Shown in pieces: positions 9,401 to 17,557 of a DNA stretch of 64,000 nt. Source of the stretch: Lytechinus variegatus (Eukaryota > Echinodermata > Echinoidea > Temnopleuroida > Toxopneustidae); NCBI RefSeq assembly GCF_018143015.1, contig NC_054755.1:6683124-6747123 (forward strand). The letters are read 5' to 3'. The stretch's first letter is position 1; each line of letters starts with the position of its first letter. Under the pieces are notes generated by a model, which did no database searches, was not told the DNA's origin, and saw only the letters and a program-made list of their open reading frames with translations. Position numbers and translations under genes: made by a program.

Positions 9401-11230
9401 TATCATGTACAGGCCTACGCACACCTTACAAATGGTCCACGTTCCAAATTGGGAACAAATCGCACATTGCTTATTTTCTTTAAATGTGAATGAAAAGTAC
9501 TTTATACTTGAGGGTCAAATCAACTCTATACATAACAATTAAGAATAATTGCAGGCCTTAATTTTGGAGTAAAGGCCAAATTAGTCTCAAATCGTAGCCA
9601 ATCATATGATTGCTGTGATGTTATTACGACTAAATATCCAATTTGCTTTTATTCTAATAAGGATGGTAGCATAGTCACAGATTTGAATATAGTATTTGGA
9701 TGATGATTTAGAACTTTACGCAGTTAGATGTTCCATGTCACAATAATCGCATCAAATTTTAAAATGCTTTATTTCTAAATTGGGTCGCAGACCAATTGTA
9801 AAGTGTCAGTGGCGTTATGCACACCTCTATGCAAGACCTTTCTCAGATGCTAACTCAGATTCAGGATCACGCTCTTTTTGCAGAGCTGCCAAGTAGTACG
9901 ATTTTTCCGTATTTCATACGGAAATCAATTTAAAATACGGCAGTACGCTTTTTCATGATAAAATACGGGAAAAAACAAATTAGAGAAGAAAAGGTATTCG
10001 CCCCACTATAGCATCTGGGAGCTTCCGGGCGGAGATGAAAAAATGGCAGCCGTGTGTTGCTGCCCTCTACGTTCAATGAGTTATGCTTTCATCAAGGCTT
10101 TCCGATTAGAATTTGGCGAATCAATGTGGGTGACAAGTTCCGAGCGCACGCACGCACGTAGTTAACTAGCGCAAAGCAGCAGCTCAAATCGCGATACAGT
10201 ATTTTGCGACTGGTAAATACGTCTGTAAGGATGATGACGTCATCCAAGATGGCAACTTACGTTGACCGACGGAAGGATCGAAGATGACGATGTTTCGATC
10301 ATAATTTGAAACGAATTAGCGGTAACTGCGGTCTAAGGTACGATATTTCTGAATTTCATACATTTTTCCGTAAATGTGGATGCAATTTCTTTTTCATAAT
10401 GTGACATTTTATGATTTTATGTGCAAAAAAACGATCGGAAAAAATCAGGTTTCCGTCAAATGTTAGATCTAACGTTACTGCTAATACGTTGTCTGTACGT
10501 ATGGGCCTCCAAATTCTTCAGTCTATGTATTGGTGAGTGAGCCAACGCAGTTCAGCGGAACAACCAAAATCTAGAGTGAAGCTTTCGATCTCGTGTGCGA
10601 CGGTGTGGGGCGCAAAATAATGTAAGAAGTGATCGAACTTTGCCATTATGCATGCATATTTATCTCATGGTAAAAATACGGATTTTGGGGTCAAAATACT
10701 GATTTTGGGGGATAAGAATACTGAAAATGCAAAATACAACTTGGCAGCTCTGCATTTGCATGAGCTGTATTTTAATCCTGATCTTTGTAGATTTAAGTTA
10801 CATTGTGTCCTGGATCAAAAGCAATAAATGTGTCCTTTTGTATTTGCAGTAAACCTCTCTGCCTTCCTCCATTGTATTTATTTGTATTTTTGTCACTCTG
10901 AATGCAATTTTCACATCTCATTATATGATATCATGAAAAGCTAGCATGAAGTTTTTCAAATTTAGTACTTCTGAGCCTGGGCATAAATAGATATACAGGA
11001 GAGATTTGATACTTGCCTCCCAAGTTTCAATTAAATACCTGTACCTAATGAGTAAGAACAAGAAGGACAGCTGTAACTACATGTATTGAATTGGACAATT
11101 TAATTTATTTTTTTTTAATTTATATTTTTATTTATTTATTTTTTATTAATGTACAGGTGACGAAGCTACACAGAAGTCTGGCTCCCAAGCTGGCTCATAC
11201 CTCCATCGATGGTCTGGTGGTCTACTATAG
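415..11230 (+). CDS. GCC2: GRIP-domain golgin, GCC2/GCC185-like (3' part of gene, 13 exons)
   Basis: Exons seen: 415-463, 956-1123, 1640-1731, 2364-2526, 2749-2975, 3912-4043, 4645-4901, 5450-5552, 6295-6512, 7496-7729, 8471-8614, 9232-9340, 11157-11230, about 650 codons in all. The protein is almost all charged heptad-like coiled coil (runs such as QLKEELVQRLDAQDKEMKTL), with a Pro/Ser-rich break in exon 7496-7729, and ends in a GRIP domain (EYLKNVVLKF, then RLIPVLKTMLKLSDTE, then YLHRWSGGLL). In the family, the GRIP domain targets the golgin to the trans-Golgi network through small GTPases, and the coiled coil tethers endosome-derived vesicles. The tail (IAQG, then SYLHRWSG) fits GCC2 better than golgin-97 or golgin-245. 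The 5' part of the gene lies outside the window. Oddities: a frameshift in exon 1640-1731, a phase mismatch before 7496, and decayed exon copies in two introns. Confidence 0.9.
665..955 (+). pseudogene. Two decayed tandem copies of GCC2 exon 956-1123 start
   Basis: A unit of about 165 bp repeats ahead of the real exon: TAGAATCTTTCTGTGGAGTG occurs near 764 and again near 929. Each unit carries exon-like sequence (GATAAAGAAAT, CATTACAAA, then a GGCATGGC or GTGTGGCC segment). The copy at about 800-880 has an inserted base and a TAA in the exon frame, so neither unit can code. Confidence 0.8.
956..1123 (+). CDS. GCC2: GCC2 exon (coiled coil)
   Basis: This is 56 codons in phase 0, between the acceptor GCACTCAG and the donor GTAAGG. 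It begins TKQLKEELVQ and ends KENAEKEEQLKE, strongly charged coiled coil. Two older, broken copies of its beginning lie directly upstream at about 665-800 and 800-955. Confidence 0.88.
1640..1731 (+). CDS. GCC2: GCC2 exon with a one-base frameshift
   Basis: Acceptor TCTGACAG and donor GTAAGT bound 92 bp. The exon opens ANERVSTLESSLNQQKTTHD. About 15 codons before its end the frame breaks: as written it reads GS followed by a TAG stop, while the adjacent frame reads KLEAALK up to the donor. Both neighbouring exons are phase 0, so a normal exon here would be 93 bp. One base is missing near 1706-1714, either a sequence error or a real lesion. Confidence 0.75.
1947..2013 (-). repeat. tRNA-like SINE head
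   Basis: Read on the minus strand this has an A-box-like TGGTTGAGTGG and a B-box-like GGTTTGAATCC about 35 nt apart, with a run between them resembling a Lys-type anticodon arm (CTTTTAA). Stems are imperfect, so it is a tRNA-derived SINE fragment rather than a working tRNA. It sits in a GCC2 intron. Confidence 0.5.
2364..2526 (+). CDS. GCC2: GCC2 exon (coiled coil)
   Basis: The acceptor TTTTGCAG precedes EASQSNLMDLEIADYEKTVS and further coiled coil ending NEI plus one base before the donor GTAAGA. It ends in phase 1, and the next exon at 2749 supplies the other two bases, giving a continuous frame. Confidence 0.88.
2611..2720 (+). repeat. CAT/TCA trinucleotide microsatellite
   Basis: Imperfect (CATCAT/CACCAT)n just upstream of the exon at 2749. 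It gives a spurious Ser/Pro-rich frame and has no coding role. Confidence 0.9.
2749..2975 (+). CDS. GCC2: GCC2 exon (coiled coil), source of the decayed tandem copies
   Basis: The exon starts after GATCCATAG with two bases completing a codon, then AIGNQRDQAEERANKMKGML, and ends AAENQKLKDQ at the donor GTTAGT. It is 227 bp and ends in phase 0. The second half of this exon plus its donor and downstream intron is repeated, in broken form, about four times between 3028 and 3682. Confidence 0.9.
3028..3682 (+). pseudogene. Four decayed tandem copies of GCC2 exon 2749-2975 (3' half plus intron start)
   Basis: Copies begin at about 3028, 3217, 3374 and 3558. Each resembles GAGAGTGAGCAGAGGAGTA, then GGCCAGGTGGAATATC, then AATCAGAAACTCAAAGATCA, then the donor and a GTTAGTTAGTTAAATAG tail. 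The first copy has a TAG in place of GAG in frame, the second is internally deleted, the third is frameshifted, and the last is the most worn. The gradient suggests repeated tandem duplication followed by decay. Confidence 0.88.
3912..4043 (+). CDS. GCC2: GCC2 exon (coiled coil)
   Basis: This is 44 codons between the acceptor TTTCTTAG and the donor GTAACT. It reads MRTSNEANMRTVRSLEQKVT and then a leucine-rich coiled coil ending CQAEFDSYK. It is phase 0 at both ends. Confidence 0.88.
4166..4326. repeat. Foldback element, family A copy 1
   Basis: It begins GGGACCGTTTCATCAATATT, with GTCCGACAAGTTGTCAGATC near the left end and CGTCCGACAAGT near the right, and an internal TTCTGATTGGTTGAGA. It is related to copies at 12021-12190 and 13856-14013. 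Confidence 0.75.
4645..4901 (+). CDS. GCC2: GCC2 exon (coiled coil)
   Basis: It starts after GACCTCAG with VRVHSVLKQQKTRETNPVTM, runs through MIQALRSKLKETGDKM, and stops two bases into a codon at the donor GTAGCT. The next exon at 5450 completes that codon as Arg. It is 257 bp. Confidence 0.88.
5450..5552 (+). CDS. GCC2: GCC2 exon (coiled coil)
   Basis: The acceptor GCTGTTTAG is followed by one base completing Arg, then LEKLRIESHSRNIEHTESIK and LTAQNEALTSSFK at the donor GTACAT. It is 103 bp and ends in phase 0. A LINE remnant begins only about 45 bp into the following intron. Confidence 0.88.
5597..5938 (+). mobile_element. Degenerate LINE (RTE/BovB-like) ORF2 C-terminus
   Basis: The plus strand reads MVMLLGSEAWCLSENEMGIL and RRTER. 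After a frameshift it reads a VGQ/KLDRKETEDLMKVLG segment, then KANGECWYGHVLRRDDGHA with a stop, then RRRSKKKWRE. The order (SEAWCL, ILRRTER, WYGHVLRRDD, KKKWR) is the familiar C-terminal end of non-LTR retrotransposon reverse-transcriptase proteins. Stops and frameshifts show it is dead. The open frame on the opposite strand here is its shadow. Confidence 0.85.
5993..6182. repeat. Foldback element, family D
   Basis: The left arm has TTCCATAAAGCCGTTTTTAAG, AGCAACTTTATGAATGACTG and TCCTTTCTTG. The right arm is its inverse (CTTTCTTAAAGTCGCACGTA, AACTTACGAACAGCTTT, GTGAAACACACC). The same family occurs at 15405-15580, 52677-52850, 57940-58050 and 58063-58227. Confidence 0.75.
6295..6512 (+). CDS. 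GCC2: GCC2 exon (coiled coil plus linker)
   Basis: The acceptor GATGATTAG precedes VQMRQLQDDHHRTMESLQRQ, then a linker (VVIPTRTPVETSKESPLES). It ends two bases into a codon at the donor GTAAGTAG. The next exon found starts at 7496 and needs phase 0, so the two do not join in frame. A micro-exon whose length is 1 modulo 3, another donor, or a sequence error is implied. Confidence 0.82.
7496..7729 (+). CDS. GCC2: GCC2 exon (Pro/Ser-rich linker then coiled coil)
   Basis: This is 78 codons from the acceptor TGACCAG to the donor GTGAGT. It reads GMEHTDAEAPPSKSHPSLPP, a Pro/Ser-rich low-complexity stretch, then EEEQLKNQLTAAQHRIDHFT where the coiled coil resumes. Base composition is clearly richer in GC than the flanking introns. 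Confidence 0.87.
8471..8614 (+). CDS. GCC2: GCC2 exon: coiled coil into start of GRIP domain
   Basis: This is 48 codons in phase 0. ITGENESAILRLTEQAKVLK leads into NMEYLKNVVLK, the start of the GRIP domain, at the donor GTAAGA. The Tyr in EYLKN is the conserved aromatic residue of GRIP domains, which in the family contacts Arl-type GTPases. Confidence 0.93.
9232..9340 (+). CDS. GCC2: GCC2 exon: middle of GRIP domain
   Basis: After CAAACAG the exon encodes FVSLPQGDEKGRLIPVLKTM and then LKLSDTEIKQLATIAQ. It stops one base into a Gly codon at the donor GTATGG. The pattern (F, RLIPVL..ML.LS, IAQG) is the core of the GRIP fold. Confidence 0.93.
9880..10753. mobile_element. 874-bp DNA-transposon-like element in the last GCC2 intron
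   Basis: It is bounded by a perfect 15-bp inverted repeat, GCAGAGCTGCCAAGT at 9880-9894 and its complement at 10739-10753, followed by looser inverted AAATACGG-type sequence. The interior is richer in CpG than the flanks and shows no transposase. I could not find a clean target-site duplication. Confidence 0.65.
11157..11230 (+). CDS. GCC2: GCC2 terminal coding exon: end of GRIP domain and stop
   Basis: This exon is too short to appear as an open frame of its own. After ATGTACAG, two bases complete the Gly begun at 9340. The frame then reads DEATQKSGSQAGSYLHRWSG and GLL, with the stop TAG at 11228-11230. The SYLHRWSG ending matches the conserved C-terminal tail of GCC2 as I recall it. It lies 1.8 kb beyond the previous exon because an 874-bp transposon sits in the intron. 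Confidence 0.9.
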
Positions 11231-11327
11231 TCACATGATCAATGGTCAGGTGGTCTGTTATGATCACATGATCAACATTCCAATGCTCCTTCCCCCAACC
11301 CAATTTTATCTTGCCTTCGGGGTTTCT

Positions 11328-11437
11328 CAGAGGGGGCATGATAGCTTAGTCGTTACAGCAGTGGTTTTGCAGTACGGTGACCGAGGTTTGATTCCAGTTT
11401 GGTGCTCTGGTGCCCTTTCGCAAGGCATTTATCCCCA
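11328..11437 (+). repeat. tRNA-like SINE head
   Basis: GATAGCTTAGTCGTTACAG resembles an A box and GAGGTTTGATTCCAG a B box, about 40 nt apart, followed by GGTGCTCTGGTGCCC and GGCATTTATCCCC. That layout is typical of tRNA-derived SINEs in marine invertebrates. It lies about 100 bp after the GCC2 stop codon, probably in the 3' UTR. Confidence 0.5.
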
Positions 11438-11941
11438 TTAAAGGGGAGGTTCACCCTGACAAAAAGTTTATTGTAAAAATAGCAGAAAAAATAAGAAGAA
11501 ATATTGTCGAAGGTTTGAGAAAAATTCATCAGATAGTTAAAAAGTTATTAGAATTTCAATTATTGGATTTGTGACGTCATATGCGAGCAGCATTCCTACA
11601 TAGCGAAGGGTAAAAATCAATGAAATGTCATTTTCTCAGAAAATTGAAAATGGTTTTCACTGTACCTTTTGAATATCAATAGACAAATCATTTTACACCC
11701 GATCATGAATAGAAAACAAAATTATGTCATCAGGAACCATACAAAATTTGAAATTCATGCATTTTATATTACATAACACATGGGGCAGCTGCTCGTTTAT
11801 GACGTCACAAATCCAAAAGTTTGAACTCTAATAACTTTCTTACTCTTTAACGGATTTTCCTCAAACCTTCACCAGTACTTTTTATTATTTCTTCTGCTAT
11901 TTTTACAACAAAGTTTTCTTTAGGGTGAACTTCCCCTTTAA
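11438..11941. repeat. 504-bp foldback element after GCC2
   Basis: The arms TTAAAGGGGAGGTTCACCCT (left) and TAGGGTGAACTTCCCCTTTAA (right) are inverted. Inner arms include AAAATAGCAGAAAAAATAAG against CTTCTGCTATTTTTACA, and TTTGAGAAAAATTCATC against its inverse. TGACGTCA-like sites lie in both halves. A fragment of the same left end appears at about 61008-61075. Confidence 0.8.
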
Positions 11942-12020
11942 TAGGTTCTTCGGAAAGGACCGTAAGCCTTTGGTCTTCCGGTTGCTTACTCACAATCATT
12001 CATGCTTTCTTAACAATCTG

Positions 12021-12190
12021 GGGGGCGTTTCATCAATATTTTTGTCCGACAAGTTGTCAGATCTGACAACTTTCCTGGATTCTGATTGGTTGAGAAGCAC
12101 TGTTACTATAGTAACTGTCGGATAAAACCCCGGATAAAACAGGACTTGTCGGATAAAACGTCCGACAAGTCCTTTAATGAAACTCTCCCC
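12021..12190. repeat. Foldback element, family A copy 2 (best preserved)
   Basis: It runs from GGGGGCGTTTCATCAATATT to GTCCTTTAATGAAACTCTCCCC. It contains TTGTCCGACAAGTTGTCAGA and its inverse near the other end (GGACTTGTCGGATAAAACGT), with GATTCTGATTGGTTGAGAAG in the middle. Confidence 0.8.
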
Positions 12191-13174
12191 AGGTGGAAAT
12201 AATCACCAACACCACCGCTTGAATATTCTCTGATTTTCGCATGCAGAAGGGACGTTTTGTAATAGTGAAGTCATGAATCATCACAAATAGCTTTTGGGCT
12301 TTTTGCAAATTGTTAAGGATGTATTCATGGATGATTGTTATTCAATTCATGTGTTTCATGGAATATCTTTTTGGCTGGGCACAGGGTGACTCTTCTTCAA
12401 ACTGTGCAATACCAGTTATTCTCTCACTCTTGTACATTATATGTATACATGTATATCACATAATTTGTTGCTAGGTCAGGTATGCCTTTCCATGTTCTAA
12501 GATCATAATGCCTCTCAGAGATTTTCCTATTACATGTATTTGCTGTACCCTGTATAGTCATAATGCCAATTACTTACAAATATTTTTCATTCGTTTAGAT
12601 TATTTGGAAGAAAATAGAGAAAACTTAATTTTCTATTATTTTTATTTTTCATTTGTATTACTACGTGACTTGAAATGGATTAGCTGTGATAAATTTGCAA
12701 GAATGAGACAACTGTTGAAGTAAACAGTTTGTTATTCTTGAAGATAAGTGTGATTATAGGTATTCTTGGTTTACCAACGTATGATAAATTATTTATATTG
12801 ATATGAATATTTGAGTTTATTTACAATCAGATGAATTTCTATGATATAATTTGGTCACTTCGCCAAAGGGCTTTCTGTTGTTGAATTTATATGACATGTA
12901 ATTAATCAGCTTTCTGTAACTTAAGACTTAAATATATAGAAGTGCTTTTTGTATCATTATGACCTGTATGTGAGTGGTGCATTATGGGCCACTTTCAGAA
13001 CTCTGGTTTGACTTGAACCATCTTTTCACTATGGGTTGCCAAATGTGATGCAAACTTTCACAACTAGATGATAAATTTATCATTACATTTGGCACACACT
13101 TAGAACATGGAGTAATTTAAGATGTAGCTAAGAATACAGGCCTATGCGTGTATATGTTGTGTTGCAAATAATGT
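12191..13174. other. Intergenic, nothing recognised
   Basis: AT-rich DNA after the GCC2 stop, with short open frames that do not look coding. It could include GCC2 3' UTR. I did not identify a convincing polyadenylation site. Confidence 0.4.
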
Positions 13175-13777
13175 TAAAGGTAGTCTACCTCAGAAAAATG
13201 TTCATTTAAATCAAAAGAGAAAAATCAGACAAGCACAATGCTGAAAATTTCATCAAAATTGGATGTAAAATAAGAAAGTTATGACATTTCAAAGTTTCGC
13301 TTATTTTCAACAAAATAGTTATATGAACGAGCCAGTTACATCCAAATGAGAGAGTCGATGACGTCACTCACTATTTCTTTTCTTTTTTATTGTTTTAATT
13401 ATACAATATTTCAATTTTTACGAATTTGATGATTAGGACCTCATTGCCTGAAGCACAAAATGTTAAAATAATGGAATTCCACGTGTTCAGGGAGGAATGA
13501 AACTTCATTTCACATGACAATGATGAGAAAATAAAAATATTTCATATTTCATATAATAAAATACAAAAGAAATAGTGAGTGATGTCATCAACTCTCTCAT
13601 TTGGATGTAACTGGCTCGTTCATGTAACTATTTTGTTGAAAATAAGCGAAACATTTAAAATGCCATAACTTTCTTATTTTACATCCGATTTTGATGAAAT
13701 TTTCAGTGTTATGCTTGTTGAATTTTTCTCTTTTTATTCAAATCAAGTTTTTGTTGGGGTGGACTTGTCCTTTGAAG
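13175..13777. repeat. 600-bp foldback element, family B copy 1
   Basis: The arms TCAGAAAAATGTTCATTTAA and TTTGATGAAATTTTCAGTGT pair with the inverse at the other end. GTTGGGGTGGACTTGTCCTT closes it. The centre carries GATGACGTCACTCACTATTT facing AATAGTGAGTGATGTCATCA. Related copies lie at 19410-19985 and 40154-40762. Confidence 0.85.
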
Positions 13778-13855
13778 GTAACCCAATATAATAATGACTC
13801 GGGATTATCAAACTATTGTTTCTTGAAGCTTGTTCATCGATGGACTGTTCATTCT

Positions 13856-14013
13856 GGGTAGCATTTCATCAACGTTTTGTTCGACAAGGTGTCAGATCTG
13901 ACAACTTTCTTTGATTTTGATTGGCTTAGAAGCACTGTTGCTATGGTATCTGTCGGATAAATCAGGACTTGTTGGATGAAGCATCTGATAAGCCTTTGAT
14001 GAAATGTCGCCTC
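13856..14013. repeat. Foldback element, family A copy 3
   Basis: GTAGCATTTCATCAACGTTT and GTCAGATCTGACAACTTTCT on the left match copies at 4166 and 12021. The right end GCCTTTGATGAAATGTCGCC is the inverse of the left. Confidence 0.75.
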
Positions 14014-14057
14014 CTCCAGGTTGCATATTTTACACAGATATATCAATGTACAGATAT

Positions 14058-14118
14058 ACCAGCGCTTAGAAACAATGCGTATTAAGCGCTTTATAAATGT
14101 TGATTATTTATTTAATGT
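14058..14118 (+). mobile_element. LINE 3' tail (CR1/L2-like) fragment
   Basis: ACCAGCGCTTAGAAACAATG and TATTAAGCGCTTTATAAATG followed by TTGATTATTTATTTA. The AGCGC...AGCGCTTTATAAA pattern with a short tandem tail is typical of CR1/L2-like 3' ends. Only the tail is present. Confidence 0.5.
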
Positions 14119-15404
14119 TATCTGTGGTTTAAAGTTATGACACAACTATGGAAAGCCAAGTGTGACAACTTATTGTGTTGTATTTATTTATGTTCTCCAT
14201 ATTTGCTATTATTTTGGATCTTCGCATTAATGGTCATGAAAATCATTGGCAGACAGTGGTTTGAGTACCAAAAATGCTGATTATTTTTTTTTAAAGGATA
14301 TATATGGCATGTGCCACACTTGGCTTCTCATAGATCACTGTTTTAATCCATGTGTTAACATTGTATGCCTTTGTTTATTTCTGTGTCTAAGTTTTTGTCA
14401 TGTAATGGCTTAAAGCCTTTTTTTTAGTTTTGGGAAAAATTCCTCTCAAAAGACCCTATCACTGTTCCTATTCATTATTGGATTATATGAATGAAAGTGA
14501 CCCAAACAGTTACGATTTGAAGAATATAAACTAAAATGTGTCTTATTGGATATTTACAAAAATTATTTTGATCAGGTGCCCTTTGTAAAAAAAACATCTG
14601 CATATCTATGTTTGTTTATATTAAACCCCTTCTCGAAGATGGAGTGGGCTGAAAATTTCAGAAGTAATCTTTGTCAGTAACTTTCTAATATCTACTTTAC
14701 TAAATCTGTAGAAAAAGTGCTCTATGGGTTATAATAATAAAAATAAACATGTAAGAGAGGGTGCTAGATGCCATACTCAAACTCTAGTGGACAAACAAAT
14801 GACAAATTTACATTCTTACAGTCAAAAATACATACAATAAATCATACACTTTTATATTCTGTGGTTTGAAGTAAACTCCTTAAGTTCTGTTGTATCACTA
14901 TGTAGAAGTTTGATTTCATTTTACATTCCACATTTTAGCAGATACTCACCTGGGTGTTCTATATTCAACTTACGACATTTTGGTGTTACGAGATCCAGAT
15001 CTCTTTGTAACTTTATTTCTGCTTAAGGGGGTAAACTTGAACTTAATTTATGTGTTATACTGATTTTACAGCATTGACGTCTGTACACTTAACGTCTGTA
15101 CACATAACTAGAATATACAAATTTTTTTTTAGTATGAACTTTCTTGATTTCTAATTTTCATCACAGTGAATAATAAAGAGACCTATTTTTCTATGAATTT
15201 CTTTCTACTGAAATAAAACGATCAAGTAGAATTGTTAATGTACATGTAGTCTTTTGTTTCTATCAGCAGTATGCTGATAAAAGTGGGGGAAAAATGCCCA
15301 AGTTTAGTTTGAATAGAGAGTTAATTTAATTTTTCTCTATTTGCGACTGGAGGCAAGTGACAAAATGATGTAATCAATTGTTTTCATAATTACTAAGTAC
15401 AGGT
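14119..15404. other. Intergenic, nothing recognised
   Basis: AT-rich sequence with no coding pattern, tRNA or clear inverted repeat that I could see, between the converging 3' ends of GCC2 and ZNHIT1. Confidence 0.4.
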
Positions 15405-15580
15405 GGGTGTTTCATAAAGCTGTTTGTAAGTTTCGAGTGACTTTACTAATGACTGGTGATCCTTTCTTATGAACTACATGTATATCGCGCCAATAAAAAT
15501 CAGGTGTGTATCATGTACCTCAAGAAGGGATCACCGGTCGATCGTAAAGTCGCTTGTAATTTACAAAGGCCTAAACACCA
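15405..15580. repeat. Foldback element, family D
   Basis: GGGTGTTTCATAAAGCTGTT, GAGTGACTTTACTAATGACT and GGTGATCCTTTCTTATG are inverted as AAGAAGGGATCACCGGTCGA and CGTAAAGTCGCTTGTAATTT. Confidence 0.7.
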
Positions 15581-16312
15581 ACCAAGTAATGGAGTAAAAT
15601 CTTATGGGACCAGAGGAATCTGTGCAAACAAAGATACTACAAAGGGAAGATCTAACGGTACATAGATCGCACAATGAAATGCTTGGGAAGAGCACCCTAC
15701 AGCGTTAAGTAACAACCATTTTACCTTTGCATATCCCGATATGATTGTGTACAAAACATCTGAGAGAAATGGTGCAGGGGTGAATAGACAATTTTTACAT
15801 AAATTTTTTTTTTTCTTAAATTAAAAATGAATATATTTCAGAGGTTTCTGGGTTATAAGTGAAATTATTCTCATACGCCCCCCTTCTCCCAAATTTCGTC
15901 TCATTTTCCCCATATGTTTTATACACAGCAGCACGCCGATGTGCAATGGTTTACTTACCGGTACTCAATGCTAGAGGGCGCCCTTCCCTATGAGCATTAA
16001 TCGAGCAAGTAAAAAAATCGCCAAAGTGTCCAATCACTGATATTTAAATACATATGACGACCAAAAATAAACAGAAGAGTCACTCGATGGAAATGATTTT
16101 ACTGATTTTATTAAAAAAATATATCTCTGAACAAGCTGAAACGCATCGTATCGTAACATTTCCATGATGATCTACTACACAATAAGACATAAAAGCTCAG
16201 GGGGTGTTGCTAGAAATATTTGCAATCGACTACAAATTTGTTGCAATTTACAATTGATGAATCAATTTTATTAAAAAAATAAAGTTTATATTTCTTGTTG
16301 GAAGAGGCAGAT

Positions 16313-16572
16313 CAGGGCCCTGTCTTACAAAGAGTTGCAATTGATCTGATCAACCACAACTATGCAAAGCCAGCAACACCAACATTTAAAATGGATGTTT
16401 GCTCAAAATATTTTCCAGATATGCCATACATTCTTGAATTTCAGTGTGCTTCTCTTTGTGTACAAAGGACATTGTGCAAACTGTTTGTAGACAAAATTAT
16501 GACATCGATGGATTTCCATACAGTCGAGGTTGATCGGATCAATCGTAACTCTTTGTCAGACGGGTCACAGAA
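16313..16572. repeat. Foldback element, family F copy 1
   Basis: GGGCCCTGTCTTACAAAGAG and TTGCAATTGATCTGATCAAC on the left face GTTGATCGGATCAATCGTAA and CTCTTTGTCAGACGGGTC on the right. The same family occurs at 52330-52541. Confidence 0.75.
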
Positions 16573-16704
16573 ATCAATTGTAAATTTATAATCAGTTGCA
16601 AGAAATATGATTGATTTGCGGACCCCACAAATAGATTTGCGATTGATCAAAAGTATGTCCCAATGCCTCATAAGTTGTTGGAAAAGGAGACTTGGAACTG
16701 AAAC

Positions 16705-16875
16705 ACCGACCAGGGCCCCATAACACAAAGCTTTGCGATGAATAGCAAATATGAAAGAATGCTACTGATTGGTTACTGGTCAGTATTTTGAGCCATATGC
16801 ACGTGTAACAATGATCTTGATTGGTCCATTCATTTAGCGATTGATCGCTAATCTTTGTGCTACGCTCCCCAGAAT
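16705..16875. repeat. Small foldback element beside the ZNHIT1 3' end
   Basis: GGGCCCCATAACACAAAGCT and TTGCGATGAATAGC are inverted as GCGATTGATCGCTAATCTTT and GTGCTACGCTCCCC, with TGATTGGTTACTGG and TTGATTGGTCC inside. It resembles the 130-260 bp foldback class seen across the window. Confidence 0.65.
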
Positions 16876-17535
16876 TCCCTAATATCATCTGGGTCATCTC
16901 AAATTGAGCTCTAAATTGAAGTGAATAAATAATGGGCATAAATGACCTTAGTACAAGCAGATGAACAGAGCTCAAACTGGGATCAAAATCAATTTCAAAT
17001 TTTAGCTAGCTAGCAAGATGGCACTCCATTACTAGTATTTTGTGTACCATATTGTAAGGGGCCACAATATTTCTGTTCTTTGCATACATGATGATCAGTT
17101 CACCGTCCTTGCGTAATCTGCACCAGGTTTAGATAGCCTTAATCAAATACAAGTTTTTAAATCAATTAGACTCCTGCAGAATTGTAAAGGAACTACTTAT
17201 GTTGCTCATTTGAAGTATCGACGAGAGCCGACAGAAGCAAGCCAGCGGTGGTGACAGTAGTTCATACTTTATAGAAGAAGTTATAAATTGATGCAAAGAT
17301 TCACGCTTCAAGATCCGGTTACGTCTTTCAGACGGCGACGTTACAGGTCAGCCCCATACATATTTCATCATACCAGATTGATACACGTCTGTAAAAACTT
17401 GATTATACATGCACACAGCCAGCCCTGCTCTTATCTCGTTGCATGCAAGACACGATCCTAGTACCTCAGGGCAGACATGACCCTTGCAGTCGAGCTCTGT
17501 AAGATCGCTATCGCTGTATGTTTTCTATGCTCACA

Positions 17536-17557
17536 TCATGCAGTCCACTTTAGACAC
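17536..17557 (-). CDS. ZNHIT1: ZNHIT1 exon 5 (CLKWTA and stop)
   Basis: The acceptor TGTTGTAG is followed by one base completing Arg, then CLKWTA and the stop TGA at 17538-17536. This 22-bp coding tail supplies the last zinc ligand (Cys) and matches the conserved family ending RCLKWT plus one residue. Confidence 0.9.
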
